Position numbers and translations under genes: made by a program
Notes under the pieces: generated by a model
Seen by the model: only the letters and a program-made list of their open reading frames with translations
Told to the model about the DNA's origin: nothing
Databases searched by the model: none
Shown here: positions 34,253 through 42,146 of the stretch, in pieces
Layout of the letters: the number at the start of each line of letters is the position of its first letter
Numbering within the stretch: the stretch's first letter is position 1
Source of the DNA: Streptomyces cellostaticus
GTDB lineage: Bacteria; Actinomycetota; Actinomycetes; Streptomycetales; Streptomycetaceae
Length of the DNA: 57,853 nucleotides
Assembly: GCF_023630175.1 (NCBI RefSeq)
Contig: NZ_JALLIN010000048.1
Coordinates: 1 to 57,853, forward strand
Direction: 5' to 3'

Positions 34253-34281
34253 GCGGGCCTCCGGGTTCGGTCCCATGGCAC

Positions 34282-34344
34282 CTGCTTCAGATTTGAAGCA
34301 GTAGCTCGGTCCCGGACCCTACCCCATGCTTAAAAGTTAAAGCA
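34282..34344. promoter_or_regulatory. Two dyads upstream of ribA (candidate MarR operators)
   Basis: Dyad 1 (34282-34301) has 8-bp arms CTGCTTCA / TGAAGCAG with a 4-bp spacer. Dyad 2 (34327-34344) has arms TGCTT / AAGCA. Both share GCTT...AAGC, and their centres are 44 bp apart (about four helical turns). Together they are AT-rich and resemble the site upstream of marR. Confidence 0.5.
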
Positions 34345-34389
34345 ATGTGTTCCACGGGGGTGTCCGCGCGCTCCGCGCCACCGCCGCGC

Positions 34390-34929
34390 TCAGGGCCGGG
34401 GCGGCTCGGGCGGCCGGCCCGAACAGGGTGAGGACCGCCGCCGCCACGGCACGTCCTCCGCCGCGGCCCTCGCCTCCTCGCCCTCGAGTTCCCGGGCCAC
34501 TCCGGCGCAGATCTGCTCCAGTTGCCCCACCTGCTCGGGCGTGAGCCGGTCGAACAGGGTCGTGCGGACCGCCTCGACGTGCCCGGGTGCCGTACGCTCC
34601 AGCACGGCCATCCCCTCCCGGGTCAGCGCGGCGAGGCTGCTGCGGCGGTCCTGGGGGCAGTCCTCCCGGCGTACCAGCCCGTCCCGCTCCAGTCTGGTCA
34701 CCGCGTACGTCAGCCTGCTGCGGGTGATCTTCAGCGTCTCGGCGAGGTCGGTCATGCGCAGCCGCCGGTCGGGCGCCTCGGAGAGGTTGGCCAGCACGGA
34801 GTAGAACAGGTGGGGCATGCCGGCCTCCTGCTGGAGCTGCCGGTCGATGGCGTCCTCCAGCAACCGGGAGGCGGCGATGTAGGCGCGCCAGGCGCGCTGC
34901 TCCTCGGGAGTGAGCCAGCGGGTCGTCAT
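34390..34929 (-). CDS. MarR-family transcriptional regulator
   Basis: The 179-aa winged-helix regulator has DNA-recognition helices in LRMTDLAETLKITRSRLTYAVTRLERDGLVRREDCPQDRRSSLAALT, including the DxRs wing typical of MarR. The N-terminal dimer helix is WLTPEEQRAWRAYIAASRLLEDAIDRQL. A short low-complexity tail follows residue 155. It is divergent from the RibD-like gene and lies upstream of ribA, so it is the obvious regulator of both. The ligand is unknown; MarR proteins are usually released from DNA by small phenolics or oxidants. Confidence 0.9.
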   Translation of the reverse strand: MTTRWLTPEEQRAWRAYIAASRLLEDAIDRQLQQEAGMPHLFYSVLANLSEAPDRRLRMTDLAETLKITRSRLTYAVTRLERDGLVRREDCPQDRRSSLAALTREGMAVLERTAPGHVEAVRTTLFDRLTPEQVGQLEQICAGVARELEGEEARAAAEDVPWRRRSSPCSGRPPEPPRP

Positions 34930-34940
34930 GCCGCCAGTGT

Positions 34941-34960
34941 AAGTTTGTTTCAAACTTGAA
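34941..34960. promoter_or_regulatory. Candidate MarR operator between marR and the RibD-like gene
   Basis: A perfect inverted repeat AAGTTTG-TTT-CAAACTT (34941-34957) overlaps a second dyad TTCAA-AC-TTGAA (34949-34960). It occupies the 69-bp divergent intergenic space and would cover both promoters. Confidence 0.65.
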
Positions 34961-34998
34961 CCAAGACTCCGCCGGGGTCTTCGCGAGGGAGCGCGCCG

Positions 34999-36132
34999 AT
35001 GCCGTACCCGTACGTCCTGCTGTCCGCCGCCGTCTCCCTCGACGGCTACCTCGACGACACCGGCCCCGACCGGCTGCTGCTCTCCAGCCCGGCCGACTTC
35101 GACCGCGTCGACGAGGTGCGGGCCTCGGCCGACGCCATCCTGATCGGCGCCGGCACCATCCGTGCCGACAACCCCCGGCTCCTCGTCAACTCGCCCGCGC
35201 GCCGCGCCGCCCGGGTGGCCGAGGGCAGGACCGCGTACCCCCTGAAGGTCGCCGTCACCGCCTCCGGCGACCTCGATCCGGCGGCGCACTTCTGGCACAC
35301 CGGCGGCGAGAAGCTCGTGTACACCACGGACCGGGGCGCCGAACGGGCCGCGGGCGCCCTCGGCGGGACCGCCGACGTGGTCCCGCTCGGCCCCGGACTC
35401 GACTGGCGCGCCCTGCTGGAACACCTGTACGAGGTGCGCGGAGTGCGGCGGCTGATGGTCGAGGGCGGCGGGACCGTCCACACCCAGCTCCTCCAGCAGG
35501 GCCTCGCCGACGAACTCCAGCTCGTCCTCGCCCCGCTGTTCGTCGGTGAACCGGCCGCCCCGCGCCTGTTCGGCCCGGGGGAGTACCAGGGCGGCCGGCT
35601 CCGGCTCACCGAGTCCCGCCGCATCGAGGACGTCGTCCTGATGCGCTACGAACCCACCGCCCCGGGCACCGGCCCCGCACCGGCCGCCGCCGACCGCCGC
35701 TGGCTGGCCACCGCCTGCGAGCTGGCCGCCCTGTGCCCGCCCTCCCGCACGGCGTTCAGCGTCGGCGCGGTGGTGGTGGCCGCCGACGGCACCGAGCTGG
35801 CCCGAGGCCACTCGCGCGAGGGCGGCGACCCCGTGGTGCACGCCGAGGAGGCGGCCCTGGCGAAGCTCAACCCGGCCGACCCCCGGCTGCCCGGCGCCAC
35901 CGTCTACAGCAGCCTGGAGCCCTGCTCCCGCCGCGCCTCCCGCCCCGCCCCCTGCGCCGAGCTGATCCTGCGCGCGGGCGTGCGCCGGGTGGTCACGGCC
36001 TGGCGTGAGCCGGACACCTTCGTCCCCGGCGCCGACGGCACGGGGGTGCTGGCGGCCGCCGGCGTCGACGTCGTCCTGCTCCCCGAGTGCGCGGGACCGG
36101 CCAAGGCGCCCAACGCCCATCTGCGGCCCTGA
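34999..36132 (+). CDS. RibD-like bifunctional reductase-deaminase with reversed domain order
   Basis: RibD normally has an N-terminal pyrimidine deaminase and a C-terminal reductase. Here the order is swapped. Residues 1-220 are the reductase (RibD_C/DHFR-like): SAAVSLDGYLDD, ILIGAGTIRADNPRLLV, LMVEGGGTVHTQLLQQGLADELQLVLAPLFVG. Residues 235-377 are the cytidine-deaminase-fold part: Zn ligands HAE at 281-283 and Cys309/Cys319 in EPCSRRASRPAPC. The Cys spacing is one residue longer than in standard RibD. Both half-sites look intact. With the GCHII next door it could make 5-amino-6-ribitylamino-uracil phosphate or a relative. Divergent from marR. Confidence 0.85.
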   Translation: MPYPYVLLSAAVSLDGYLDDTGPDRLLLSSPADFDRVDEVRASADAILIGAGTIRADNPRLLVNSPARRAARVAEGRTAYPLKVAVTASGDLDPAAHFWHTGGEKLVYTTDRGAERAAGALGGTADVVPLGPGLDWRALLEHLYEVRGVRRLMVEGGGTVHTQLLQQGLADELQLVLAPLFVGEPAAPRLFGPGEYQGGRLRLTESRRIEDVVLMRYEPTAPGTGPAPAAADRRWLATACELAALCPPSRTAFSVGAVVVAADGTELARGHSREGGDPVVHAEEAALAKLNPADPRLPGATVYSSLEPCSRRASRPAPCAELILRAGVRRVVTAWREPDTFVPGADGTGVLAAAGVDVVLLPECAGPAKAPNAHLRP

Positions 36133-36197
36133 GCGGCACCGTGCGGAAACGTGTGTGCAGAGCACCCCGCGGATGGCGTATGCTGGTCACACAACGA

Positions 36198-36271
36198 CGC
36201 GGGGTGGAGCAGCTCGGTAGCTCGCTGGGCTCATAACCCAGAGGTCGCAGGTTCAAATCCTGTCCCCGCTA
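36198..36271 (+). tRNA. Initiator tRNA-Met (anticodon CAT)
   Basis: 74 nt. First acceptor pair mismatched (C1-U72), the hallmark of bacterial initiators. Anticodon stem CTGGG/CCCAG has the three G-C pairs required for P-site selection, with loop CTCATAA (CAT). T-arm CGCAGG-TTCAAAT-CCTG. A -10 TATGCT is at 36179-36184. Confidence 0.96.
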
Positions 36272-36278
36272 CTGAAGG

Positions 36279-36324
36279 CTCGGGGCCGGAATCCAGTTCA
36301 CGGATTCCGGCCCCGAGTGTTTTC
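36279..36324 (+). terminator. tRNA-fMet terminator
   Basis: Perfect 16-bp arms beginning CTCGGGGCCGGAATCC with a 7-nt loop, followed by TGTTTTCC. Confidence 0.92.
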
Positions 36325-36369
36325 CGCACGGCTTCCCCTCGGACATCGGCACGGCCGCCCCCTTGCCCA

Positions 36370-36383
36370 GTGGCGTATGTCAC
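36370..36383. promoter_or_regulatory. Crp-type dyad upstream of the phosphatase gene
   Basis: GTGGCGTATGTCAC fits GTG-N6-GNCAC, about 90 bp before the GTG start at 36472. It is the third match to this pattern in the window. Confidence 0.35.
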
Positions 36384-36471
36384 AGCGGGTCATCCGCTCG
36401 GGCCACAGCGGTCGCCCGCTTTTCGTACCCCCGCCACGCTGGTCGTACGTCGAGAACACGGGAGACCAGCA

Positions 36472-37758
36472 GTGCGCCCTGGTGAGGTGGAGCAGAGCCC
36501 CTGTGCCAGGGCGGGCGGCAGGCCTCCCGACGCGTCCGTCCCTGCCCCGGACGCGACTTCGGCCCCGGACGCGACTCCGGGCCCTGCCCTCGGCCCCGCG
36601 CCCCCACGGCCGGAGCGGCGCCGTCGTCCCGCGGCGCACGCCCTGCCCCGCGCCCTCCCCGTCCTGCTCGTCGCCGGCGGGCTCCTGTACGACCTGCTCA
36701 CCCCGAGCGCATTCACCGCCGTGCCCTTCTTCACCGCCGCCCCGCTGGTCGCCGCGCCCCTGACCTCGCTGCGCACCACGCTCCTGACCGGGCTGGCCGC
36801 CCTGGCCGCCACCTACGCGGTGCACGCCCACTTCGGTCCGGGCCTGGACGTCAACACCGTCACCCAGGTCGTCACCGTGGCCACGGTCGCGCTGCTGGCC
36901 GTCGCCATCAACCGGGTCGTGCGCCTCGGCGACCGGCGGCTCGCCTCCGTCCGGGAGATCGCCGAGGCCGCCCAGCGGGCCGTGCTGCCCGAGCCCGCCC
37001 CGCGCATCGCCGGCCTCGACATCGCGGCCCGGTACGAGGCGGCGCAGGAGGGCGCGTTCATCGGCGGCGACCTGTACGCGGTGCAGGACGGCCCGCACGG
37101 CGTACGGCTGGTGGTCGGGGACGTGCGCGGCAAGGGGATGGGCGCGGTCGCCGCGGTCGCCGTGCTGATCGGGGCGTTCCGGGAGGCCGCGGAGCAGGAG
37201 GCCACGCTGGAGGCGGTGGCCGGGCGGCTGGAGCGCGCGCTGGCCCGTGAGGGCGCCCGGCGCGACGGGGCCGACGCGCTGGAGGGTTTCACCACCGCCG
37301 TCCTCGCCGAACTGCCGCACGGCGAGGGGGTGGTGCGGATCGTGAACCGCGGTCATCCGCCGCCCCTGCTGCTGCACGCCGACGGCACCCTGCGCGCCCT
37401 GGCCGCGGCGGAGCCCGCGCTGCCGCTCGGCATGGGCGACCTCGGCAGGCGGCCGGACCGCGCGGCCGAGGTCCCCTTCCCGGACGGCGCCACCCTGTTG
37501 CTCCACACCGACGGGCTCACCGAGGCCCGTGACGCCCACGGCAGGTTCTACGACCCGGTGCGCAGGCTGGCCGGTCGCCGCTTCCCCGATCCGCGCACCC
37601 TGCTCACCCGGCTCGCCGCGGAGGTCAGGCGGCACTCCGGGGGCGGCATGGCGGACGACATGGCGCTGCTGGCCGTGCGCCGACCGGCCGCCGTCACCGG
37701 CAGTGATCGGACCGCAGCCCTCCGCTTCGTTGCTGAGTCACCATCAAAAACTCCGTGA
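36472..37758 (+). CDS. Membrane-anchored SpoIIE-type PP2C phosphatase
   Basis: The 428-aa product starts at GTG 36472 behind GGGAG. A Pro/Ala/Arg-rich cytoplasmic start of about 60 residues is followed by three or four hydrophobic helices (about 65-145). The PP2C-like Ser/Thr phosphatase domain has metal ligands visible in IGGDLYAV, VGDVRGKGMGAVAA, RGHPPPLLL, LLHTDGLTEARD and MADDMALLAV. Such proteins dephosphorylate anti-anti-sigma factors, countering HATPase anti-sigma kinases. There is no sensor domain other than the membrane part. No partner STAS or kinase gene is adjacent. Confidence 0.9.
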   Translation: MRPGEVEQSPCARAGGRPPDASVPAPDATSAPDATPGPALGPAPPRPERRRRPAAHALPRALPVLLVAGGLLYDLLTPSAFTAVPFFTAAPLVAAPLTSLRTTLLTGLAALAATYAVHAHFGPGLDVNTVTQVVTVATVALLAVAINRVVRLGDRRLASVREIAEAAQRAVLPEPAPRIAGLDIAARYEAAQEGAFIGGDLYAVQDGPHGVRLVVGDVRGKGMGAVAAVAVLIGAFREAAEQEATLEAVAGRLERALAREGARRDGADALEGFTTAVLAELPHGEGVVRIVNRGHPPPLLLHADGTLRALAAAEPALPLGMGDLGRRPDRAAEVPFPDGATLLLHTDGLTEARDAHGRFYDPVRRLAGRRFPDPRTLLTRLAAEVRRHSGGGMADDMALLAVRRPAAVTGSDRTAALRFVAESPSKTP

Positions 37759-37927
37759 CTCCTGAATACCGGTCAACTCGCCCGTTTTCCATGGCGGTGC
37801 CGTGTACGTCCACCCCGGGGAACCTTAATGATCAAGCCGAACGGCTTGGAATCTCACAGGTGGGTCTATTAACGTTCGATAACGCAGCGCGGTCGTCCCA
37901 GCCGTCACCAGAGGCGGCTCCGTGCGC
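37759..37927. other. Promoter region of the riboswitch-controlled M23 gene
   Basis: About 170 bp with no gene. A relatively AT-rich portion (37845-37885) holds TTGGAA (37846-37851), TATTAA (37867-37872) and GATAAC (37878-37883), any of which may belong to a promoter. AACGTT at 37871-37876 is a short palindrome. No firm promoter assignment is possible. Confidence 0.4.
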
Positions 37928-38080
37928 ACGCGCCGAATCCCGCAAGGGAACCGGGGAACCACCACTTTGGGGTGAATCGCGCGGATGCCACCGTGAACCG
38001 ATCCGGTTCTCGGTACGTATACGCGCGTAGGAGACCTTCCTGCTCCGAACCCGTCAGCTAACCCGGTAGGCGGAGGAAGG
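37928..38080 (+). promoter_or_regulatory. ydaO-yuaA-type c-di-AMP riboswitch
   Basis: The conserved ydaO segments appear in order: CCGAATCC...GGGAACCGGGGAACC (37933-37960), GGGGTGAATC (37969-37979), then a closing helix where ACCTTCC (38034-38040) pairs with GGAAGG (38075-38080) around CCGAACCCGTCAGCTAACCC (38045-38064). This class senses cyclic di-AMP and in Streptomyces controls cell-wall hydrolases such as Rpf and M23 proteins; binding normally turns expression off. It ends 16 nt before the start of the M23 gene. Confidence 0.92.
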
Positions 38081-38096
38081 AAAGGAGTGCGCCCGC

Positions 38097-39146
38097 GTGG
38101 CGTCCAACCGGCCTGCCCCCGAAGCCCCATACGTGCCCAGCCAGCGTGACGCCGAAACATTCGGCTACGGCGGCTACAGCGCCGAAGAGGGTCCCTGGGA
38201 GGAGTGGAACCCCACCGAGGAGTCCATCCGCCCCGTACGCGGCCGGCACCGCGTCGCCAAGCAGCGTGGCGGCGGGCTCGCCCGCAGCTCCACCGTCCTC
38301 GGCGTCGGCGTGATCGCGGCCGTCGGCGCGGGCGGTATGGCCAGCGCCCAGACCGGCAAGCCGCCGGTGTCCATCTCCATGCCCGACCTGCCCTCCGTCG
38401 GTTCCCTGTTCGACGACGGCCAGGCCGAGGCGGCCAAGGCCACCACGGCCTCGCTCAGCACGGTCGGCACCACCGCCGCCGGCACCGAGGAGGACGGCTC
38501 CGACGCGGGCGAGACCCTGCGCAACCGGATCATGGCCCAGGCCGAGCAGCAGCGGAGCAAGGCCGACTCCCAGGCCGCCTCCAAGGCCGCCGCGACAGCG
38601 GCCGCCGCCGCCGAGAAGGAGGCCGCCGAGGCGGCCGCCAAGGCGAAGGAGGAGGCCGCGGCCAAGGCCGCCGAGGCCAAGAAGGAGGCCGAGGCCGCCG
38701 CCGCGAAGAAGGCCGAGGAGGAGCGGCTGGCCGAGCTGGCCAAGCAGTACACGCTGCCGACGTCCTCGTACACGATCACCTCGACCTTCGGCCAGGCCGG
38801 CTCGATGTGGTCTTCCGGCTACCACACCGGCCTCGACTTCGCCGCGCCCACCGGCACGCTGATCAAGGCCATCCACAGCGGCACCATCACCGAGGCGGGC
38901 TGGGCCGGCTCCTACGGCTACCGGACCATCCTCACCCTCGACGACGGCACCGAGCTCTGGTTCTGCCACCAGTCCTCGATCAGCGTCTCCGTCGGCCAGA
39001 AGGTCGGCACCGGCGACGTCATCGGCCGCGTCGGCGCCACCGGCAACGTCACCGGCCCGCACCTGCACCTGGAGGTGCACCCCGGCGGAGCGGCCACCGG
39101 TGTCGACCCCATGGCGTGGCTGCAGGGCAAGGGCCTCACTCCCTGA
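38097..39146 (+). CDS. M23-family peptidoglycan endopeptidase with coiled-coil
   Basis: The 349-aa protein has a soluble N-terminus of about 60 residues, then a hydrophobic export segment (STVLGVGVIAAVGAGGMASAQ). An Ala/Lys/Glu-rich coiled coil (about 150-215) precedes a C-terminal LytM/M23 domain with zinc ligands in YHTGLDFAAPTG and GPHLHLEVHPGG. The catalytic motif is intact, so it should cleave peptidoglycan stem or cross-link peptides. The coiled coil may act as an inhibitor or a division-site tether. GTG 38097. Expression is set by the c-di-AMP riboswitch, linking wall cleavage to osmotic signalling. Confidence 0.92.
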   Translation: MASNRPAPEAPYVPSQRDAETFGYGGYSAEEGPWEEWNPTEESIRPVRGRHRVAKQRGGGLARSSTVLGVGVIAAVGAGGMASAQTGKPPVSISMPDLPSVGSLFDDGQAEAAKATTASLSTVGTTAAGTEEDGSDAGETLRNRIMAQAEQQRSKADSQAASKAAATAAAAAEKEAAEAAAKAKEEAAAKAAEAKKEAEAAAAKKAEEERLAELAKQYTLPTSSYTITSTFGQAGSMWSSGYHTGLDFAAPTGTLIKAIHSGTITEAGWAGSYGYRTILTLDDGTELWFCHQSSISVSVGQKVGTGDVIGRVGATGNVTGPHLHLEVHPGGAATGVDPMAWLQGKGLTP

Positions 39147-39300
39147 GCCCGGCCCGGGCCCGCTGAACCCGCCCGGCACCCCGGACCGCATCCCCGGCGG
39201 CCCGGACGCCCTCCCCGGCGTCCGGGCCGCCGGTCGTGTCGGCACACCCGCTCGCGCGTTCCCGGAATGGGCGGTACCGGGGCGGTCGTTGTAACCGGGT

Positions 39301-40248
39301 ATGACTGCTTCCCCGCGCAAACTCGGCTCCTCCGACCTCGAGGTCTTCCCGCTCGCCCTGGGCGGCAACGTCTTCGGCTGGACCGCCGACGAGAAGACCT
39401 CCTTCGCCGTCCTCGACGCCTACACGGCGGCCGGCGGCAACTTCGTCGACACCGCGGACTCCTACTCGGCGTGGGTCGAGGGCAACAGGGGCGGCGAGTC
39501 GGAGACCGTCATCGGCAAGTGGCTCAAGGCCCGCGGCAACCGCTCCGACGTCGTCGTCGCGACCAAGGTCAGCCAGCATCCGGAGTACCAGGGGCTCACC
39601 GCGGCCAACATCAAGGCCGCCGCCGACGCCTCCCTGCGCCGTCTGGACACCGACTACATCGACCTCTACTACACGCACTTCGACAAGCCCGAGGTGCCGG
39701 TGGAGGAGATCATCGGAGCCCTGGACGAACTGGTGAGGGCGGGCAAGGTCCGGCATGTCGCCGCCTCCAACATCAGCCCCGAGCGGCTGCGGGCCTCCCT
39801 CGACTTCTCCGACCGCGAGGGCCTGGCCCGTTATGTGGCCCTCCAGCCGCACTACAACCTGGTCTCCCGCGACACCTACGAGGGTCCGCTGCAGGACCTC
39901 GCGGCCCGTGAGGGCCTCGCGGCCGTCCCGTACTTCGCCCTCGCCTCCGGCTTCCTCACCGGCAAGTACCGCCCCGGTGCCACGGTCGACAGCGCCCGCG
40001 CGGGCTCGGCCGCCAAGCACCTGGAGTCCGAGCGCGGTCAGCGGGTGCTCACCGCCCTGGACGAGATCGCCGCCGCCCACGACGCCCCCGCCGCCACGGT
40101 CGCCCTCGCCTGGCTGGCCGCCCGGCCGACGGTGACGGCCCCCATCGCCTCGGCCCGCACGCTGGAACAGCTTCCGGCGCTGCTGGGCGTGGCGGAGCTG
40201 CGGCTCACCCAGGACGAACTGGACCGCCTCGACCAGGCCTCCGCCTGA
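39301..40248 (+). CDS. Aldo/keto reductase
   Basis: The 315-aa TIM-barrel oxidoreductase has catalytic Asp50 and Tyr55 in FVDTADSYSAW, a Lys in VVVATKVSQ and a His in YYTHFDKPEV. The family end motif is VTAPIASARTLEQLPALL. Arrangement resembles the YajO/Tas-type AKRs that use NADPH. The substrate is unknown. ATG 39301. A strong loopless hairpin at 40261-40286 ends it. The open frame in the opposite strand is a shadow. Confidence 0.9.
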   Translation: MTASPRKLGSSDLEVFPLALGGNVFGWTADEKTSFAVLDAYTAAGGNFVDTADSYSAWVEGNRGGESETVIGKWLKARGNRSDVVVATKVSQHPEYQGLTAANIKAAADASLRRLDTDYIDLYYTHFDKPEVPVEEIIGALDELVRAGKVRHVAASNISPERLRASLDFSDREGLARYVALQPHYNLVSRDTYEGPLQDLAAREGLAAVPYFALASGFLTGKYRPGATVDSARAGSAAKHLESERGQRVLTALDEIAAAHDAPAATVALAWLAARPTVTAPIASARTLEQLPALLGVAELRLTQDELDRLDQASA

Positions 40249-40260
40249 CCCACGGCCCCT

Positions 40261-40286
40261 GGGGGTGCTGTCCGGACAGCACCCCC
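40261..40286 (+). terminator. Aldo/keto reductase terminator
   Basis: Perfect 26-bp palindrome, arm GGGGGTGCTGTCC, 12 bp after the stop codon. Its outer flank (AAGGGCC) runs into the palindromic element at 40288. Confidence 0.8.
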
Positions 40287-40287
40287 A

Positions 40288-40449
40288 AGGGCCGTCCCGC
40301 GATCCCCGGCGGGCGCACGACGACGGCCACGGCACCTCGCCGCGTTGTCGGATCGCCCGAGTACGCCCCGTAGGAGGACGACCCTCCGCCGTGCGGCGCA
40401 CCGCATCCGGTGCCGTGCGCCGACCCACCGGGGATTACGGGACGGCCCT
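40288..40449. repeat. Palindromic element B (162 bp) at the end of prsW
   Basis: Left arm 40288-40309 and right arm 40428-40449 are 22-bp inverted repeats with 20 matches; the arm begins AGGGCCGTCCCG. The interior 40328-40372 matches 42190-42234 of element A at 41 of 45 positions, while the arms of A and B are unrelated. Its right end coincides with the prsW stop codon (40449-40451). Could be a MITE-like relic or a gene-end RNA structure. Confidence 0.75.
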
Positions 40450-41927
40450 CAGGGCCGGTACGGGTCGTACCCGGGGTACCGGGCCGGCTGCGCCTGCGGG
40501 TTCCCGTACCCCGCCGCCCGGTCGCCGTACGGCACCGCCGGATACCCGTACGGCACCTCCGGGTTCCCGTACGCCGCGGGCCGACCGTACGCCGCCGGGT
40601 TCGCGTAGGCCGCGGGCTGACCGTACGCCGCCGGGTTCCCGTACGCCGCCGGGCGGCCGGTGTAAGCCGTCGGGTATCCGTACCGCGCCCAGTACGCCGA
40701 GGCCGCCGGCACGGGGGCCACCACCCGGGCCGCGTGCTCCAGCGCGGGCCGGGCCACCTCCCGGCGCCGCCACAGCTCGGCGAGCAGTTCCTGCTCCCGC
40801 GCGGCGCAGTCGGCGCCGGCCCGTCCCCGCCGTCCCCGGTGCCGCAGGAAGGCCAGCGAGGTGGCGTACGCCTCGTACTGGGCGACCGCCCGCGCCGCGG
40901 GACGTCCGCCGAAGTGGCGGCGGGCGTGGTCCCGGGCGGCGCGGCGCGCCCGCATCGACCCGAGGGCGAACGGCTCGGCAGGACCGAGCCACCCCGCGTA
41001 CACATACGCGGGCAGCTCTTCCCGCACGGTGCGCAGCTCCCGCTGCCGGGTCCAGACCGCCAGCCAGGTCAGCAGCCCGAACGCGGGCACCATGAAGGCG
41101 GCGTAGACGGCGAGGAACCCGAACTGGCCGAAGGTCGCCGAGCCGTTCCACAGGGCGTGCATGCCCATCGCCAGCAGCAGCCCGCCGAGCGGGACCAGCA
41201 CGCGCCGGGCGGGCCGCCGCTCGGCGGAGAGCGCGGCGATCCCGAAGCCGATGCCGGTGAGCACGGTGAACAGGGGGTGCGCGAACGGGGACATCACGAC
41301 GCGCACGAAGAAGGTGGCGGCGGTGACGGAGGCGATGCCGTGACCGCCGCTGAGCTGGTCGGTTCCGAACGCCGTGCCCAGGTAGAGGATGTTCTCGGTG
41401 AACGCGAAGCCGGTGGCGGTGACCCCGGCGATCACCACGCCGTCGACGATCCCGGTGAAGTCCCGTCTGCGGAAGAGGAAGACCAGCAGCACGGCCGCGG
41501 CCTTCGCGGACTCCTCCACGACGGGCGCTATCACGGTGGCGCCCAGGGTGTCGGCCCCGGCGGGATCGGCGGTCGAGGTGGCTATCCACTTCGTCGCGAA
41601 ACTGTTGGCGACGATGGCGATCAGCGCCGCCGCGCAGGCACCCCAGGCGAACGCGAAGACCAGGTTCCGCCACGGGCCGGGCTCGACCCGGTCCAGCCAG
41701 CGGAAGGCGGCCAGGAGCCAGGGCACGGGCAGCACGGCGAGCCCGAGGCCGACCAGGAAGCCCGTGGTGCCGGTCTGCCGGCGCACCAGCGCCAGGATGA
41801 CCAGGCCGGACAGCGCCAGCAGCGTGATCAGAGCTCCGTAGCGCACCCACCGGCGCTGCCACCAGTGCGGGTGCGTTCCGCTTCCGGGGCCGGGTGAGTA
41901 GCTCGGGTGGGGAGGACTGATGGCCAC
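40449..41927 (-). CDS. PrsW-family intramembrane metalloprotease
   Basis: The 492-aa multi-pass protein has the PrsW signature: VVEESAKAAAVLLVFLFRRRDFTGIVDGVVIAGVTATGFAFTENILYL (EExxK and the FTEN motif), HPLFTVLTGIGFGIA, and MHALWNGSATFG. In B. subtilis PrsW cleaves an anti-sigma factor. About eight hydrophobic helices end near residue 310. A long cytoplasmic tail follows, finishing in PAAYG[N/Q/R] hexapeptide repeats (about 415-475) and a Tyr/Pro/Gly-rich end. Start: GTG 41927 is chosen because TTAGGGT lies just upstream; an ATG at 42008 is an alternative. Flanked on both sides by the related palindromic elements A and B. Confidence 0.88.
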   Translation of the reverse strand: MAISPPHPSYSPGPGSGTHPHWWQRRWVRYGALITLLALSGLVILALVRRQTGTTGFLVGLGLAVLPVPWLLAAFRWLDRVEPGPWRNLVFAFAWGACAAALIAIVANSFATKWIATSTADPAGADTLGATVIAPVVEESAKAAAVLLVFLFRRRDFTGIVDGVVIAGVTATGFAFTENILYLGTAFGTDQLSGGHGIASVTAATFFVRVVMSPFAHPLFTVLTGIGFGIAALSAERRPARRVLVPLGGLLLAMGMHALWNGSATFGQFGFLAVYAAFMVPAFGLLTWLAVWTRQRELRTVREELPAYVYAGWLGPAEPFALGSMRARRAARDHARRHFGGRPAARAVAQYEAYATSLAFLRHRGRRGRAGADCAAREQELLAELWRRREVARPALEHAARVVAPVPAASAYWARYGYPTAYTGRPAAYGNPAAYGQPAAYANPAAYGRPAAYGNPEVPYGYPAVPYGDRAAGYGNPQAQPARYPGYDPYRP

Positions 41928-42146
41928 GGCATCGACCCTAACGGTGACCGGGGGAACGGGCGGGGGCTGGTCGGTGGGACAGGATCTGGGGCCTGTTGTC
42001 CGGATCATGCCGGGCCCGCCGGCCCCGGCGCCGTGCCCCGCCGTGCGGCCGTCGGTCGCCATGGCTCCGTCATGGCACCTCCTGCACCCTGCGACGTACG
42101 GCACCGGACCCCGCGCCCTGATCCGGCCCGATGGAAACGAAAGACC

